Below the pieces are notes generated by a model. That model was not told the origin of the DNA, searched no databases, and saw only the letters and a list, made by a program, of their open reading frames with translations. Positions 1-7,974 of a stretch of DNA of 64,000 bases are shown piece after piece (positions within the stretch are counted from its first letter, which is position 1; every line of letters starts with the position of its first letter). Source of the DNA: Lachnospiraceae bacterium C10 (GTDB lineage: Bacteria; Bacillota; Clostridia; Lachnospirales; Lachnospiraceae). The DNA lies in assembly GCA_900100095.1 (NCBI GenBank), contig FMTN01000013.1:1-64000 (forward strand). Direction: 5' to 3'. Both the position numbers and the translations under genes were made by a program.

Positions 1-163
1 GGGATAAACGCTGAAGGCATCTAAGCGTGAAGCCCACCCCAAGATGAGATATCCCGTCCAAAAGGACATAAGATCCCTCAGAGAGTATGAGGTAGATAGG
101 GCAGAGGTGTAAGCAGAGTAATCTGTTCAGCTGACTGTCACTAATAGATCGAAGGCTTGATCA
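1..163 (+). rRNA. 23S ribosomal RNA, 3' end only
   Basis: The first ~163 bases match the conserved 3' terminus of bacterial 23S rRNA: the helix region around GGGATAAACGCTGAAGGCAT, the AAGCCCACCCCAAGATGAGA stretch, and the closing AGATCGAAGGCTTGATC. The 5' part lies outside the window. The end is placed by analogy with other 23S genes and is uncertain by a few bases. Only about 70 bases separate it from tRNA-Asn, which leaves no room for a 5S gene in the usual place. Confidence 0.93.
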
Positions 164-235
164 AGAAAGTGTATAGCACTTGGTAACTTAACTGTATGAA
201 GTTTTGAAGGTACTTATTATAGTATCTGAATATAT

Positions 236-308
236 TCCTCAATAGCTCAGTCGGTAGAGCATTCGGCTGTTAACCGAAGTGTCGTAGGTTCAAGTCCTAC
301 TTGGGGAG
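236..308 (+). tRNA. tRNA-Asn (anticodon GTT)
   Basis: A 73-base cloverleaf. The acceptor stem TCCTCAA pairs with TTGGGGA (one G-T pair), the D arm holds AGCTCAGTCGGTAGAGC, the anticodon stem TTCGG/CCGAA carries loop CTGTTAA with anticodon GTT at 269-271, and the T arm contains GGTTCAAGTCC. G308 is the discriminator base. The 3' CCA is not encoded. It lies downstream of the 23S gene as part of an rRNA-tRNA unit. Confidence 0.96.
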
Positions 309-315
309 CTACAAG

Positions 316-343
316 ACCAAGAACGAAAGTTCTTGGTTTTTTG
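316..343 (+). terminator. Rho-independent terminator of the rRNA-tRNA unit
   Basis: A perfect 9-bp stem, ACCAAGAAC with GTTCTTGGT, has a GAAA tetraloop and a run of T. It starts 8 bases after tRNA-Asn and is a textbook intrinsic terminator. Confidence 0.92.
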
Positions 344-344
344 A

Positions 345-632
345 TATCCAAAGGGCATAGGTTATGTCGGTCGACGCATTGATGGACATGAATCACCGGT
401 GGAGCTCCCGTTTGAGACAATCACAATGCCGGTGACAAAGTATTATATCGATGCATTGCTGGATTCCTTTGGTCCGGATTATATGACGCCTGTTATGTTT
501 GAAGGAGATCATGAATATCCGTTTTATCAAAAACAGGAAGCGGCCATGAAGCAGCTGTTAAAGGAATCCGGAGTAGATTCTTCCGTCGATGAGTTTTGCA
601 GAAACTGGCATCGACTGAACGGCGAGTCTTGA
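345..632 (+). pseudogene. LicD-family phosphotransferase, C-terminal remnant
   Basis: The frame stays open from a TGA at 342-344 to the stop at 630-632, but no ATG with a ribosome binding site begins it; the first usable start is a GTG at 399. The translated segment (LPFETITMPVTKYY, FGPDYMTPV, then HEYPFYQKQE) resembles the C-terminus of LicD/Fukutin-related phosphotransferases, which normally ends in a GDYM-P pattern followed by a Y-PF motif. The catalytic N-terminal part is missing, and the frame begins immediately after the tRNA terminator, as expected if a deletion or rearrangement fused the rRNA unit to the tail of an older gene. The family assignment is by eye and moderate. It could instead be a short expressed protein from GTG 399. 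Confidence 0.5.
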
Positions 633-646
633 CGATTATGCCTATG

Positions 647-680
647 CAAAACCCTACAGCAGGTTTGTTGTAGGGTTTTG
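647..680. terminator. Inverted repeat, likely intrinsic terminator
   Basis: CAAAACCCTACA pairs with TGTAGGGTTTTG around a 10-base loop, giving a 12-bp stem flanked by A on one side and T on the other. It can work in either direction. It sits 15 bases after the LicD remnant and would isolate it from the next gene. Confidence 0.75.
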
Positions 681-757
681 TGTTGAAGACGAATAAATGA
701 TATAATGAACCGTAACTGTTTGCTCGAAGGAAGAGCAAGGTGAATAGGAGGATTAAA

Positions 758-1009
758 ATGTTAGAATACAAATATGACACACAGTTGTTAATTGATGGTG
801 AGGACCTGGATGAGGATGAGATCAATGATTACTTCGTTGAGAACTTCAAGGGAGACTGTCTTTTGGCAGTAGGTGATGAGGATCTGATCAAGATTCATTA
901 TCATACCAACGAGCCATGGAAGGTATTGGAGTACTGCTCAACCTTAGGAGAGATTTATGATATTGTAGTGGAAGATATGGACCGTCAGTCCAGAGGATTG
1001 AAGGGTTGA
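758..1009 (+). CDS. Small protein resembling the C-terminal region of DAK/FakA-type kinases
   Basis: An 83-aa acidic protein. ATG 758 is chosen because AGGAGG lies at 747-752; an upstream start in the same frame at 740 would overlap that site. The core, DLIKIHYHTNEPWKVLEYC followed by LGEIYDIVVEDMDRQ, matches the segment of FakA-like (DAK2-domain) fatty acid kinases that reads V-HVHT--P---LE-A---GE with IENM-- Q at the end. The family is normally over 500 aa, and here the segment stands alone. A role as a free-standing regulatory or binding domain is inference. No partner gene lies beside it in the window. Confidence 0.6.
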   Translation: MLEYKYDTQLLIDGEDLDEDEINDYFVENFKGDCLLAVGDEDLIKIHYHTNEPWKVLEYCSTLGEIYDIVVEDMDRQSRGLKG

Positions 1010-1054
1010 GATATATCATAGGTACCTTATGTCAAAGTTTTAGGAGGTGCTCTT

Positions 1055-1492
1055 GTGACATTACACAGTAGCGGAAGATCAGCGGGGAGTCGCATCAGAA
1101 GATCTGAAACGGTCAACTGCAGAGTGTGTCAGCGTATATTTGAGTATAGGGGATATGGACCAAAGGTTTGTCCGAATTGTATGAAGCGTGAGGACGATCT
1201 CTTTGAGAAGGTTCGCACCTATTTGGAGACACACCCGAGAGCCACGCTGGTACAGACGCACATGGACACGGGAGTATCTCTTCGTAAATTGCAGGCATGG
1301 ATTCGGGAAGACCGGTTGGGGTATTCGTCTGTCGCAGGAGGTTTGTCCTGTAAATTGTGTGGAACCCCTATCGTCAGTGGAACGCTCTGCCCGAAATGCA
1401 GCAGCCGAATGGGCGGCGGCACACCACGGAAAGGATCGTATTCAGGTCAGGCAACGGAAGATGACAATAAGATGAGATTTATTAAGCACTAG
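1055..1492 (+). CDS. YvyF-like flagellar operon protein, two zinc ribbons
   Basis: A 145-aa protein starting at GTG 1055 behind TAGGAGGTG. It has an N-terminal CRVC...CPNC pair (residues ~23-43), a middle helical segment with V-TYLETHPRATLVQ and TGVSLRKLQAWIREDRL, and a second pair CKLC...CPKC (~100-116). This layout matches the TIGR03826/YvyF family found in flagellar operons of Firmicutes, in which the middle region resembles a MerR/excisionase-type DNA-binding fold. No other flagellar gene is in the window, so it is isolated here. Its biochemical role is unknown. The tail after residue 120 is basic and low in complexity. Confidence 0.7.
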   Translation: MTLHSSGRSAGSRIRRSETVNCRVCQRIFEYRGYGPKVCPNCMKREDDLFEKVRTYLETHPRATLVQTHMDTGVSLRKLQAWIREDRLGYSSVAGGLSCKLCGTPIVSGTLCPKCSSRMGGGTPRKGSYSGQATEDDNKMRFIKH

Positions 1493-1507
1493 ACAGGGAG
1501 TTTCGTT

Positions 1508-2512
1508 ATGACCATAATGGGAGTGACCCTGATTCAGATACTTTTGATTTATCTGGTTCTGTCCTTTCTCTTAACTTTTTTTTCTGTCCTGCGGATGTAT
1601 ATCATCAGCGATCGGGCAAGCGGGAAAAAGCTTGGAAGTGACCGGATCAAGGAATTAAAAGCGAAGGGCAGGTATCGTCAATACCCGATTTATTCTCTTG
1701 AAGAGATTAAAGAAAAGAAAAAAAGAGGAGCAGCGCGCTTATCGGTTTTCATGAATGATTCCGGGAAGAAGAGTCGATGTGTTATCGTCTGCCCGGGTGG
1801 CGGATATGCCCATCTTCAGACGAAGAAGGAAGGGTATCCGATTGCAGCGCGATTGAATGAACTCGGGTATACCGCCTTTGTACTGGAGTATCGAGCAGGG
1901 CTGGATTGTTCGACACATGCGCCGATGCATGACCTGGCGCAGGCGATTCGTTTCATTGAGGCACGGTCAGGTGAATTTAACGTAGACATGCAGGATTATG
2001 CAGTAATCGGTTTCTCTGCCGGAGGTAATCTGGCGGGTATTTTTGGAACCGATGCCTACGGATATGATAAATATAATGTGAAAAAGCCGGGATGCCTGAT
2101 TATGGGTTACCCATGGACCAATGTCAACCATTGGATGCAGCATCCGTACTGGAATATCTGGGTTGCCATGATGGGAGTATGGCTTTCCGAGCGCGGCAAT
2201 ATGTATATGTTCGGTAAGCATAATTTCAACCGGAAAAAGCGTGAGTCGCTGTGTCTGCAGAACTGGATTACAGATGACTACCCGCCGGTATATATGTATG
2301 CCGGAGGTAATGATATCCTTGTACCGTCAGCATCCCATACCGATGTACTGGCGAAGGCACTGGACGATCATCAGGTCGTCTATGAATATGAAAAGTTTTT
2401 CGGTCTGCCGCATGGGGTCGGCCTTGGACTCAAGACGAACGCAGAAGGATGGCTGGAACATGCCCTTGACTTCTGGGAAAAGAATTGTCCATCCCGCGAT
2501 ATGACGGAGTGA
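1508..2512 (+). CDS. Membrane-anchored alpha/beta hydrolase (acetyl-esterase-like)
   Basis: A 334-aa protein with one N-terminal hydrophobic helix (residues ~8-30) followed by an alpha/beta-hydrolase domain. The oxyanion-hole motif CPGGGY lies near residue 95, the nucleophile elbow GFSAGG near 167, an acid candidate in GGNDIL near 266, and the histidine in LPHGVG near 300. Order and spacing fit the esterase/lipase family of xylan- and acetyl-ester hydrolases. The substrate cannot be read from the sequence. It follows the zinc-protein gene by 15 bases with AGGGAG before the ATG, so the two may be co-transcribed, and a strong terminator follows. Confidence 0.78.
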   Translation: MTIMGVTLIQILLIYLVLSFLLTFFSVLRMYIISDRASGKKLGSDRIKELKAKGRYRQYPIYSLEEIKEKKKRGAARLSVFMNDSGKKSRCVIVCPGGGYAHLQTKKEGYPIAARLNELGYTAFVLEYRAGLDCSTHAPMHDLAQAIRFIEARSGEFNVDMQDYAVIGFSAGGNLAGIFGTDAYGYDKYNVKKPGCLIMGYPWTNVNHWMQHPYWNIWVAMMGVWLSERGNMYMFGKHNFNRKKRESLCLQNWITDDYPPVYMYAGGNDILVPSASHTDVLAKALDDHQVVYEYEKFFGLPHGVGLGLKTNAEGWLEHALDFWEKNCPSRDMTE

Positions 2513-2528
2513 TGGAAGAATGAAAAGG

Positions 2529-2576
2529 AAAAAGAGGACGTTCCCGCTGTAAACAGAGGATGTCCTCTTTTTTTGT
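2529..2576. terminator. Bidirectional intrinsic terminator
   Basis: AAAAAGAGGAC pairs with GTCCTCTTTTT across a ~22-base loop, followed by more T. It lies between the hydrolase gene (+) and the cytidylate-kinase-like gene (-) and can serve both. Confidence 0.8.
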
Positions 2577-2616
2577 AGAACAACGAGCCAAGGTCTCATC
2601 TGCAAGCTTGCTTGCA
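2569..2616. repeat. Dispersed intergenic repeat, copy 1
   Basis: The stretch with ACAACGAGCCAAGGT and then TCTGCAAGCTTGCTTGC recurs almost unchanged at 14064-14112 in front of guaA, including the preceding T-run and GTA-AACAAC. Inside, GCAAG and CTTGC form a small hairpin. In this copy the outer 3' arm is degraded. Confidence 0.6.
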
Positions 2617-2634
2617 AGGTAGACATAAAGACGG

Positions 2635-3237
2635 TTATTTGTTCATATTCTTGGCGAGTTCGCAAATCAGATGGATGCAGGTGTCTTCACCGAGACTTCC
2701 GCTGTCCAGAGCCAGATCGTAGTTGGAATATACACCCCAGTGCTGATCGGTGTAATAGCGGTAGTAGGTGCGACGCTGCTTGTCTTTCTTACGGATACGT
2801 TTCTTTACATCCACGTTACTGATCTCGCCGTAGCGCTGCAGGATACGCGTAATCCGGTGTTCCAAATCCGAATGAATCAACACATTCAGACAAGGAATCT
2901 CAGCGTTTCGAAGAATATAATCGGAACAACGGCCTACAATAACACAAGGGCCTGCTTCTGCAGCTTCAAGGATGACCTTGCGTTGTGCAAGGAAAATCTC
3001 GTCCTGAGGACTCTGGAAATACATGGCAGAAGCTGCAGAAATATCAAACCATTTGTTGGCAGAGGAGGTTGTCTCTCCCTGCTCTTCAATAAGCTCTTTC
3101 GCGTAGCCGCTCTCAAGTGCAACCCGGTTCACAATTTCTCCGTCGTAGAAAGGGATATCAAGATTTTTCGCAACCTTCTCCCCGATGGTGTGTCCGCCAC
3201 TGCCGAACTCGCGGCTGATTGTAATTACAGGATACAT
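2635..3237 (-). CDS. Cytidylate kinase-like protein
   Basis: A 200-aa protein with N-terminal ITISREFGSGGHTIGEKVA, the signature of the cytidylate-kinase-like family (Pfam Cytidylate_kin2), in which the glycine-rich loop binds nucleotide. VIVGRCSDYIL (residues ~98-108) corresponds to the conserved GR-ad-iL segment, and the RI-RKDK-R-YY basic stretch near 145-160 corresponds to the lid. The family is widespread in Clostridia next to the true cmk; the substrate has not been settled. It is transcribed alone on the minus strand from an AT-rich leader with GGGGGA before the ATG. Confidence 0.85.
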   Translation of the reverse strand: MYPVITISREFGSGGHTIGEKVAKNLDIPFYDGEIVNRVALESGYAKELIEEQGETTSSANKWFDISAASAMYFQSPQDEIFLAQRKVILEAAEAGPCVIVGRCSDYILRNAEIPCLNVLIHSDLEHRITRILQRYGEISNVDVKKRIRKKDKQRRTYYRYYTDQHWGVYSNYDLALDSGSLGEDTCIHLICELAKNMNK

Positions 3238-3353
3238 GGCTGAATCCCCCTTTTTGAAAATGCACTGATTAATTTGTATTATTTATTATATATATTTTAA
3301 GAAAAAAGAGCCAAAAAGTCAAAAGAAACTGTCAATTCTGACGGGAGGTATCA

Positions 3354-4061
3354 ATGGAAATATGTTATATGGACTTTAACGGGCAGTATCAGGAACTGCA
3401 AAGGCTATATCCCGGAATCCGCCTTGATTTATCGGACATTCCCGGGACAAACTGTTACTGTGATGATATGGCGAAGGATGAGATCAGAAAAAGGATGGAA
3501 GGTGTAGGAGAGGAGGTTACCCTTCATTTCCTGGATTCGGGAAATTATCATTATCTTACGCTGTTATGGCTTGAGAGAATCCGGGAGCCTTTTCATCTGA
3601 TTATGATGGATCATCATCCGGATTGTAAGGAAGCAGCCTTTGGAGGAATTACATCCTGTGGTGGCTGGGTAAAAGAGGCGCTGGCTTCCCTTCCAAATCT
3701 GAAAACGGTCTATATGGGAGGGGTGGATCCGGAATTGTTGCAGGAATTGGAACCTCTGCCGGAGAACATTGTGGTCTTTGATATCGACAAACCTCTCACA
3801 GAGCTTATAGAGGCTCAGGAAGGCCCCTTTTACATCTCCCTCGATAAAGATGTCATGTCTGAAGAATTTGCCCGTACAGACTGGTCTCAGGGCCGGGTGA
3901 CCTGTGAGACGGTTCAGAAGAGAATCGCTGAGGTTTTTTCAACCAAAAATGTCATCGGTGTGGATATCTGCGGAGAAAAAAAGGAAAACCCAAGTGAAGA
4001 GGACCGAAGACTCAATGAGGCAACGAATCAGATACTCTTGCAACAACTGAGCGAGACTTGA
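3354..4061 (+). CDS. Arginase-fold family protein
   Basis: A 235-aa protein. MMDHHPD (residues ~84-90) matches the metal-binding D-H-D cluster of the arginase/ureohydrolase fold. FYISLDKDVM (~161-170) and TDWSQGR resemble the S-D-D-P-G region with the second aspartate set, and GVDICGE (~202-208) the last conserved strand. At 235 aa it is shorter than canonical arginases (~300). Related short proteins in Lachnospiraceae are annotated only as arginase family. Ribosome binding site GGGAGG lies before ATG 3354. Substrate is unknown. Confidence 0.75.
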   Translation: MEICYMDFNGQYQELQRLYPGIRLDLSDIPGTNCYCDDMAKDEIRKRMEGVGEEVTLHFLDSGNYHYLTLLWLERIREPFHLIMMDHHPDCKEAAFGGITSCGGWVKEALASLPNLKTVYMGGVDPELLQELEPLPENIVVFDIDKPLTELIEAQEGPFYISLDKDVMSEEFARTDWSQGRVTCETVQKRIAEVFSTKNVIGVDICGEKKENPSEEDRRLNEATNQILLQQLSET

Positions 4062-4070
4062 AAGAAAGTA

Positions 4071-4129
4071 AAAAAGCTTCGTGCTTTCTTTGGAGATAAA
4101 CTCAAAGAAAGCGCGAAGCTTTTATTTAT
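4071..4129. terminator. Bidirectional terminator between the arginase-fold gene and typA
   Basis: A long stem, AAAAAGCTTCG-GCTTTCTTTG against CAAAGAAAGC-CGAAGCTTTT, lies between convergent genes, with T runs on both outer sides. Stem length and position support termination in both directions. Confidence 0.88.
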
Positions 4130-4130
4130 A

Positions 4131-5960
4131 TTATTTACGCATTCCGGCTCTCTTTCTCTTAAGAGGATCAAGAATACGCTTACGGATTCGTAAATGCTCC
4201 GGTGTTACCTCAAGCAGCTCATCGGTCTCGATGAAGTCAAGTGCCTGCTCAAGGGAAAGGATCTTAGGCGGTACCAGTGTCAGTGCCTCGTCAGCAGAAG
4301 AGGTACGTGTATTGGTAAGATGCTTCTTCTTGCAGACATTCAACTCGATGTCCTCGGTACGGGCACAGGAACCGATGACCATTCCGGAATAAACCTTCTC
4401 ACCAGGTCCGATGAAGAGAGTACCGCGGTCCTGAGCAGAGAAGAGACCGTAGGTTACGGACTCACCGGTCTCGAATGCAATCAAAGATCCCTGCTTACGG
4501 TATGCAATATCACCCTTGTACGGCTGATAGCTGTCAAATACGGTGTTAAGGATTCCGTTACCTTTTGTATCGGTCATGAAGTCACCACGGTATCCGATGA
4601 GACCTCTTGCAGGAATCAGGAACTCAAGACGAGTGTATCCGCCTGCGATTGGATTCATGCCCTGAAGCTCACCCTTGCGCTCGGAAAGCTTGGAGATAAC
4701 TGCGCCGGAGAATTCATCCGGTACATCAACATAGGCACGCTCGATCGGCTCTAACTTTTTACCGTTCTCATCCTCATGGTATAAAACCTCAGCCTTGGAA
4801 ACAGCAAATTCATAACCCTCACGGCGCATGTTCTCGATGAGAACGGACAGATGAAGCTCACCACGTCCTGAAACCTTGAAGGAATCCGGGCTGTCGGTAT
4901 CCTCAACACGGAGGGATACATCAGTGTTCAGCTCCTTATACAGACGCTCACGAATGTGGCGGGAGGTAACATATTTACCTTCCTGTCCGGCGAACGGAGA
5001 GTCATTGACGATGAAGTTCATGGAGATCGTCGGCTCTGTAATCTTCTGGAACGGAATAGCTTCCGGATTCTCAAGACCACAGATGGTATCACCGATATGC
5101 AAATCACCGATACCGGAGATTGCAACGATGGAACCGATGTTGGCCTCATCCACATCAGCCTTTGCAAGACCTTCGAACTCGTAGAGTTTACTGATACGTA
5201 CGCGCTCTTTCTTGTCCGGGTCATGGTGATTTAAAACGATGGCTTCCTGATTTAATTTAATGGAACCGTTTGTTACCTTACCGATACCGATACGACCTAC
5301 AAATTCGTTGTAGTCGATGGTAGAGATCAATACCTGTGTATCAGCATCCGGATCACCCTTTGGAGCCGGAATGTAATCCAGGATGGTATCGAATAAAGGC
5401 GTCATATCCTTTGGCTCGTCATCCAGATTCTTCATAGCGTAACCGTTCTTGGCAGAAGCGAATATGAATGGAGCATCCAGCTGCTCATCGGAAGCATCCA
5501 GATCCATGAAAAGTTCCAGAACCTCATCGATTACCTCTTCCGGACGGGCGCCGTCACGGTCGATCTTGTTAATACATACAATAACAGGAAGATCCAGATC
5601 CAAAGCCTTCATTAAAACGAACTTGGTCTGTGGCATTGCACCTTCGAAAGCATCAACAAGGAGAACAACACCGTCTACCATCTTAAGGATACGCTCAACC
5701 TCGCCACCGAAATCAGCATGTCCCGGAGTGTCGACGATATTAATCTTGGTATCCTTATATTTTACAGCCGTGTTCTTGGACAGGATGGTAATACCACGCT
5801 CACGCTCGATATCACCGGAATCCATAACACGCTCTGCTACCTCCTGATTCTCGCGGAAGACACCGCTCTGCTTTAACAGTTCATCAACCAGGGTAGTCTT
5901 ACCATGATCGACGTGGGCAATGATTGCAACGTTACGAATATCTTCTCTCGATTGAATCAT
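4131..5960 (-). CDS. typA: Ribosome-binding GTPase TypA/BipA
   Basis: A 609-aa translational GTPase of full family length. G1 is AHVDHGKTTLVDELL, G2 is in ERGITILSKN, G3 is DTPGHADF and G4 is NKIDRDGARP. The EF-G-like domains III and V and the TypA-specific C-terminal domain follow (RGLIGYRGDFMTDTKG; GLFSAQDRGTLFIGPGE; CKKKHLTNTRTSSADEAL). TypA acts on the ribosome in assembly and in stress or cold adaptation. It is a single-gene unit on the minus strand, preceded by an AT-rich leader with AAAGAGG before the start. Confidence 0.97.
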   Translation of the reverse strand: MIQSREDIRNVAIIAHVDHGKTTLVDELLKQSGVFRENQEVAERVMDSGDIERERGITILSKNTAVKYKDTKINIVDTPGHADFGGEVERILKMVDGVVLLVDAFEGAMPQTKFVLMKALDLDLPVIVCINKIDRDGARPEEVIDEVLELFMDLDASDEQLDAPFIFASAKNGYAMKNLDDEPKDMTPLFDTILDYIPAPKGDPDADTQVLISTIDYNEFVGRIGIGKVTNGSIKLNQEAIVLNHHDPDKKERVRISKLYEFEGLAKADVDEANIGSIVAISGIGDLHIGDTICGLENPEAIPFQKITEPTISMNFIVNDSPFAGQEGKYVTSRHIRERLYKELNTDVSLRVEDTDSPDSFKVSGRGELHLSVLIENMRREGYEFAVSKAEVLYHEDENGKKLEPIERAYVDVPDEFSGAVISKLSERKGELQGMNPIAGGYTRLEFLIPARGLIGYRGDFMTDTKGNGILNTVFDSYQPYKGDIAYRKQGSLIAFETGESVTYGLFSAQDRGTLFIGPGEKVYSGMVIGSCARTEDIELNVCKKKHLTNTRTSSADEALTLVPPKILSLEQALDFIETDELLEVTPEHLRIRKRILDPLKRKRAGMRK

Positions 5961-6132
5961 GTAAAAAACCTCTTTCCTTATATATAAAGATGAATTGATT
6001 GATATTAATGCGACCTTATAATTCTAGCACAATCTAATTGGATTACAATGATAAAAGTGCTTAAAAGCAACAGCGAAACCTTTACTAAATGTCACAGTTT
6101 AGACAAGGGAGGGAAATAAAATTTAGAATTAT

Positions 6133-6161
6133 TTGTTATTTTGGTGACAATGTGGTATATT
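6133..6161 (+). promoter_or_regulatory. Sigma-A-type promoter of the corrinoid adenosyltransferase-like gene
   Basis: TTGTTA (6133-6138), a 17-base spacer and TATATT (6156-6161). Because an in-frame GTG at 6141 lies inside this promoter, it supports the downstream ATG at 6198 as the true start. Confidence 0.6.
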
Positions 6162-6197
6162 GACGGAGATTTTATTACAACTATGAGGGCGAATAAA

Positions 6198-6671
6198 ATG
6201 GCAAAAATACAAGTATATTATGGCACAGGTGCAGGCAAAACATCAGCAGCACTGGGAAATGCAATCAAGGCGGTTGGCAATGGAAGCAGTGTCATCATCA
6301 TTCAGTTTTTGAAAGGGATGCTGGATGAGGATTTTATCCAGCGACTGGAGCCGGAGATTCGGGCGTTTCGTTTTGAACGTTCTGTGTCATGCTTTCGCGA
6401 ATTGTCAGAAGAGGAAAAAGTAGAGGAAAAGCAGAACATTTTAAACGGTCTTAATTTTGCAAAGAAGGTTTTGACCACGGGAGAATGTGATGTCCTTGTT
6501 CTGGATGAGGTTTTGGGACTTGTGGATGAGGGCCTGATAAAGGAAGAGGAACTTGTGGAAATTATGAAGAGCGGTTTCCCGTCAACACAGTTGATTGCCA
6601 CAGGAACCAAGCTGCCGGAGGGAATCCGGGAGGCGGCCGATCAGGTGCTTCAGATTGTCTCTGAAAAGTAA
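6198..6671 (+). CDS. Short CobO/BtuR-like ATP:corrinoid adenosyltransferase
   Basis: A 157-aa protein starting at ATG 6198, with GAGGGCG 8 bases upstream. The N-terminus VYYGTGAGKTSAALGNAIKA matches the P-loop of the CobA/CobO/BtuR family (usual form Y-G-GKGKT-AA-G-A-R). IQFLKG and LVLDEV-G--D-GL correspond to the conserved QFLKG and Walker-B LDE segments. The family transfers the adenosyl group of ATP to cob(I)alamin. This copy is slightly shorter than typical (~170-200 aa) and its loop reads GTGAGKT, so a related P-loop role is possible. No cobalamin genes lie nearby. Confidence 0.75.
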   Translation: MAKIQVYYGTGAGKTSAALGNAIKAVGNGSSVIIIQFLKGMLDEDFIQRLEPEIRAFRFERSVSCFRELSEEEKVEEKQNILNGLNFAKKVLTTGECDVLVLDEVLGLVDEGLIKEEELVEIMKSGFPSTQLIATGTKLPEGIREAADQVLQIVSEK

Positions 6672-6681
6672 GGATCGCACA

Positions 6682-6710
6682 TTGACAGGTTAAAGTGTGA
6701 ATGTTATAGT
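6682..6710 (+). promoter_or_regulatory. Promoter of the dapA riboswitch transcript
   Basis: A near-consensus sigma-A promoter: TTGACA (6682-6687), 17-base spacer, TATAGT (6705-6710). It lies just upstream of the lysine aptamer. Confidence 0.85.
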
Positions 6711-6725
6711 TAAGCAAGTATAAAT

Positions 6726-6950
6726 TCAGGTAGAGGTTGCGCTACGAATAAGTACTCTGTCGGATGTCGCAGTGGCAGGTGATGATAGACGAAAGGTCAA
6801 AGCGCCGAAAGAAGGCCGGGACTGCCATCGGCATTCTTGGGTACGGGTCGAACAGGCTCGTAACTGTCATCTAATGTAGATGGGGCGCTATCGATGGTAT
6901 ACATTTTTTCGTGTATCGTTACGACCCATGTCAAATGGGTCGTTTTTTAT
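6726..6950 (+). promoter_or_regulatory. Lysine riboswitch (L box) controlling dapA
   Basis: The stem P1 forms from GGTAG (6729-6733) and CTATC (6888-6892). Inside are the family signatures: AGAGGTTGCGC followed by AAGTA, GCGCCGAAAGAAGGC-, ATCGGCATTCTTGG, and GTAGATGGGGCGCTATC. An intrinsic terminator, ACGACCCAT/ATGGGTCGT with T6, ends at ~6949, after a weaker alternative hairpin at 6892-6918. Lysine binding is expected to favour termination and lower dapA expression. The gene downstream, the first of the lysine/diaminopimelate branch, supports the assignment. Confidence 0.92.
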
Positions 6951-6997
6951 GTAGTATATTAGCGCTAGAGGTACGAGTGTAGCCAAGGAGGAAGAAA

Positions 6998-7882
6998 ATG
7001 GCCATATTTACAGGTGCTGGTGTTGCAATTGTCACACCGATGAAGGACAATGAGGAAGTTAATTACGATAAGCTGGAAGAGATCATTGAAGAGCAGATTG
7101 CCGGTGGTACAGATGCTATTGTCATTGTCGGAACGACAGGTGAGGGTTCCACTCTTACAATGGAAGAGCACAGCAAATGTATCAAAGCAGCAGTAGAATT
7201 CACAAAGAACCGTATTCCGGTTGTAGCAGGTACCGGTTCTAATTGTACCAAGACTGCCATTCAGTTGACACAGGAGGCAGAGAGCTTTGGAGCAGATGCG
7301 GCTTTGATTGTAACACCTTACTATAACAAGGCAACACAGGAAGGCCTGATTCAGCATTACAGCATGATCGCAGATGCAACGAAGATGCCGATCATTCTCT
7401 ACAATGTTCCGGGACGTACAGGCACGAACATCAAGCCTCAGACGGTTGCTACACTGACAAAGACAAAGAGCAACATTGTCGGTATCAAGGATGCAACCGG
7501 AAATCTGGCACAGACAGCAGAGACCATGCGTCTTTGTGACGGTAATCTTGAGCTCTATTCCGGTGAGGACGGACTGGTTGTTCCAATCCTTTCTCTGGGT
7601 GGAATCGGTGTTATCTCCGTTGTAAGTAATATTGCGCCGAAGCAGACACATAATATGGTCCTGGATTATCTTACCGGTGATACAAAGAAGGCTCTTGAGG
7701 CACAGCTTAAGGTTCTTCCGCTGGTAGATGCTCTCTTCTCAGAGGTGAATCCGATCCCTGTTAAGAAAGCGATGAATCTGATGGGTAAGAATGTTGGACC
7801 GCTTCGTGCACCGCTTTGTGAGATGCAGCCGGAGAATGCAGCTCGTCTTGAGAAAGCAATGCGTGAATTTGGTATTTTGTAA
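6998..7882 (+). CDS. dapA: 4-hydroxy-tetrahydrodipicolinate synthase
   Basis: A 294-aa TIM-barrel aldolase of family length, condensing pyruvate with aspartate semialdehyde in lysine and diaminopimelate synthesis. Visible motifs are GTTGEGSTL near residue 45, YNVPGRTG (catalytic tyrosine ~135), and GIKDATG with the Schiff-base lysine at ~163. GGIGVISVVSN marks the late conserved strand. AAGGAGG precedes ATG 6998. It is governed by the lysine riboswitch upstream and followed by hairpins and dapB. Confidence 0.97.
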   Translation: MAIFTGAGVAIVTPMKDNEEVNYDKLEEIIEEQIAGGTDAIVIVGTTGEGSTLTMEEHSKCIKAAVEFTKNRIPVVAGTGSNCTKTAIQLTQEAESFGADAALIVTPYYNKATQEGLIQHYSMIADATKMPIILYNVPGRTGTNIKPQTVATLTKTKSNIVGIKDATGNLAQTAETMRLCDGNLELYSGEDGLVVPILSLGGIGVISVVSNIAPKQTHNMVLDYLTGDTKKALEAQLKVLPLVDALFSEVNPIPVKKAMNLMGKNVGPLRAPLCEMQPENAARLEKAMREFGIL

Positions 7883-7898
7883 GTAAATGAAATTGTGG

Positions 7899-7974
7899 TC
7901 CCGTTTCAGAAGAGTTGAATCTGTCTGAAGCGGGATTTGTTTTATCTCAGTCGGGGTTACAATCTCCGACTGAG
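7899..7974 (+). terminator. Two hairpins between dapA and dapB
   Basis: First, TCCCGTTTCAGA (7899-7910) pairs with TCTGAAGCGGGA (7924-7935), followed by TTTGTTTT; this can act as a terminator or attenuator. Second, CTCAGTCGG (7946-7954) pairs with CCGACTGAG (7966-7974) with no T-run. Together they may set the dapA to dapB ratio or stabilise processed ends. No separate dapB promoter is obvious. Confidence 0.6.

Noticed and set aside
2671..3243. 190-aa open frame antisense to the cytidylate-kinase-like gene
   Set aside because: It lacks a ribosome binding site and lies wholly over a conserved gene on the other strand.
6965..7651. 228-aa open frame on the minus strand over dapA
   Set aside because: dapA is unmistakable. 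The antisense frame is Cys/Asn-rich shadow coding without a start site.
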